Assembly: GCA_964606415.1 (NCBI GenBank)
Contig: CAZSGN010000133.1
Location: 1 to 7,566, forward strand
Source: CAZSGN01 sp964606415
GTDB lineage: Bacteria > Bacteroidota > Bacteroidia > Bacteroidales > JBBRXJ01
DNA length: 7,566 nucleotides
Direction: 5' to 3'
Position 1 is the stretch's first letter. Each line of letters begins with the position of its first letter. Below, piece after piece: positions 6,811-7,566 of this stretch. A program made the translations under genes and the position numbers. The notes under the pieces were generated by a model. The model ran no database searches and was not told the origin of the DNA. It worked only from the letters and a program-made list of their open reading frames with translations.

Positions 6811-7317
6811 TTAATCCGCTGAAAATTTCTCGATAAGCTCCTGATGCTGGGGAAACATATTGAGCAATTCATCCCTGGTTCCAAGACAGAAATCCTCGAA
6901 CTCAAAACCCGGGGACATGGTACACCCGACTAATGAAAACCCGTCATCAGTAGCAACCTCAGCAGCAAACCAGGTCAGTTTAGGCACCAACACAGAAGGC
7001 ATTGCACCATTGTCCAGATCCAATCCAAGTTTTTTCTTTTGGTAATTGCCATCCTGGTCAATACAGTGGATAAAGAGTGTTTGTCCATCATAAAAATGCC
7101 AAAGTTCATCTGAATTTAGAATATGCAGGTCGGAATGCTCTTTTTCTCTGAGTAAATAAAAAATAGAAGTTGCATAATGCCTGTCCCCATTATATCTTTC
7201 GGGTAATGAGCCCTTTTCAAAAGATTCGTCCGAACGGAAGATCTCAGTAAACCAGCCACCTTCCGGATGTTTCTCCATTTTAAGTTTTTCAATATATTTC
7301 TCCGCACTATTTATCAT
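6811..7317 (-). CDS. DUF985 family cupin protein
   Basis: This 168-residue protein is a single-domain cupin of the DUF985 (cupin_5) family. Characteristic segments are HPEGGWFTE (17-25) near the N-terminus, TSIFYLL (50-56), the beta-barrel pocket segment SDLHILNSDELWHFYDG (62-78, with His65, Glu71 and His74), VPKLTWFAAE (111-120) and VGCTMSPGFEFEDFCLG (130-146). The length is usual for the family. No signal peptide is seen, so it is probably cytoplasmic. The biochemical function of DUF985 proteins is not established; some annotations suggest a sugar-epimerase-like fold, but no activity can be claimed here. The ATG at 7317 gives MINSAEKYIEKL, a sensible start just before the first conserved segment. 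It is the first gene of a two-gene minus-strand unit with hemW. Its promoter should lie in 7318-7420, where two palindromes occur. Confidence 0.93.
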   Translation of the reverse strand: MINSAEKYIEKLKMEKHPEGGWFTEIFRSDESFEKGSLPERYNGDRHYATSIFYLLREKEHSDLHILNSDELWHFYDGQTLFIHCIDQDGNYQKKKLGLDLDNGAMPSVLVPKLTWFAAEVATDDGFSLVGCTMSPGFEFEDFCLGTRDELLNMFPQHQELIEKFSAD

Positions 7318-7566
7318 ATATTTATCTTTTAATAAGTAGGTTCTAATTTTAATGGTTAAATATTTAAATGATATAAGACACTGTTAAAATTGTTAACTCA
7401 AGTTTCGCAGTAACTTATTAAACATTAATTATTAAGACTGTGCATATTGAAGCACAGAGATAAATTATTGATTTTATGTTATTTAAATATTCCATTTATA
7501 AAAAATATACCTAAATTTTATCCTGAAAAACTTTACTCAACTATAGGCTTTAAGACACCTATAAAC
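7318..7566. other. AT-rich region upstream of the cupin gene, no convincing gene
   Basis: These 249 bases hold no gene I can support. They should contain the promoter of the minus-strand cupin-hemW unit. Visible structure includes a perfect 12-bp palindrome TTAAATATTTAA (7356-7367), an interrupted inverted repeat GTTAA-AATTG-TTAAC (7383-7397), and TATTTAAAT occurring twice (7361-7369 and 7480-7488). On the minus strand, TTGAGT (7401-7396) and TTATAT (7376-7371) are 19 bases apart and loosely resemble a -35/-10 pair, with the second inverted repeat between them. None of these is strong against such an AT-rich background. On the minus strand a frame is open from the window edge to a TAA at 7535-7533 (ten codons, ending LKPIVE); it may be the tail of another minus-strand gene, or chance. 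Confidence 0.35.

Noticed and set aside
6627..7045. Plus-strand frames opposite hemW and the cupin gene
   Set aside because: Both are antisense to secure genes and low in recognisable content.
1..7566. CRISPR array, mobile element, tRNA or defence system
   Set aside because: No regularly spaced repeats, transposase or integrase motifs, terminal repeats, tRNA-like cloverleaf or defence domains are seen on either strand.

Overview
The window looks like a short, AT-rich (about 40% GC by eye) piece of a Bacteroidota chromosome, possibly from a draft or metagenome assembly. Three things point there: a FeoA-FeoB fusion, a glucuronate isomerase whose N-terminus is typical of that phylum, and genes that start without visible Shine-Dalgarno sequences. 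The assignment comes from protein character alone and was not checked by a search. A run of exactly 100 Ns (2573-2672) is a scaffold gap, and both window edges lie in or near non-coding DNA.

Layout. Plus strand: a fused ferrous-iron transporter FeoAB (83-2566), the gap, glucuronate isomerase UxaC (2725-4131) with a strong intrinsic terminator, then a stand-alone class I glutamine amidotransferase-like protein (best start 4235, end 4927). Minus strand, convergent with these: a YbhB/YbcL-type PEBP protein (5545-5111), and upstream of it a tight two-gene unit of a DUF985 cupin (7317-6811) followed after 3 nt by the radical SAM heme chaperone HemW (6807-5680). A bulged inverted repeat with T-rich flanks on both strands lies where the two gene sets converge, and a weak hairpin plus an 11-base T tract follows hemW. 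The last 249 bases have no convincing gene.

The genes do not form one pathway. FeoAB imports ferrous iron and HemW handles heme, but they lie on opposite strands, far apart. UxaC belongs to hexuronate catabolism, but none of its usual partner genes is present. The amidotransferase, PEBP and cupin proteins belong to families whose physiological roles are poorly defined. I find no CRISPR array, mobile element, tRNA, rRNA, toxin-antitoxin pair or defence cassette. This is an ordinary housekeeping/metabolic region. The points worth a second look are small: edge-open frames, palindromes, the convergent terminator, interlocked repeats upstream of the PEBP gene, the start choice of the amidotransferase gene, and what the gap hides.
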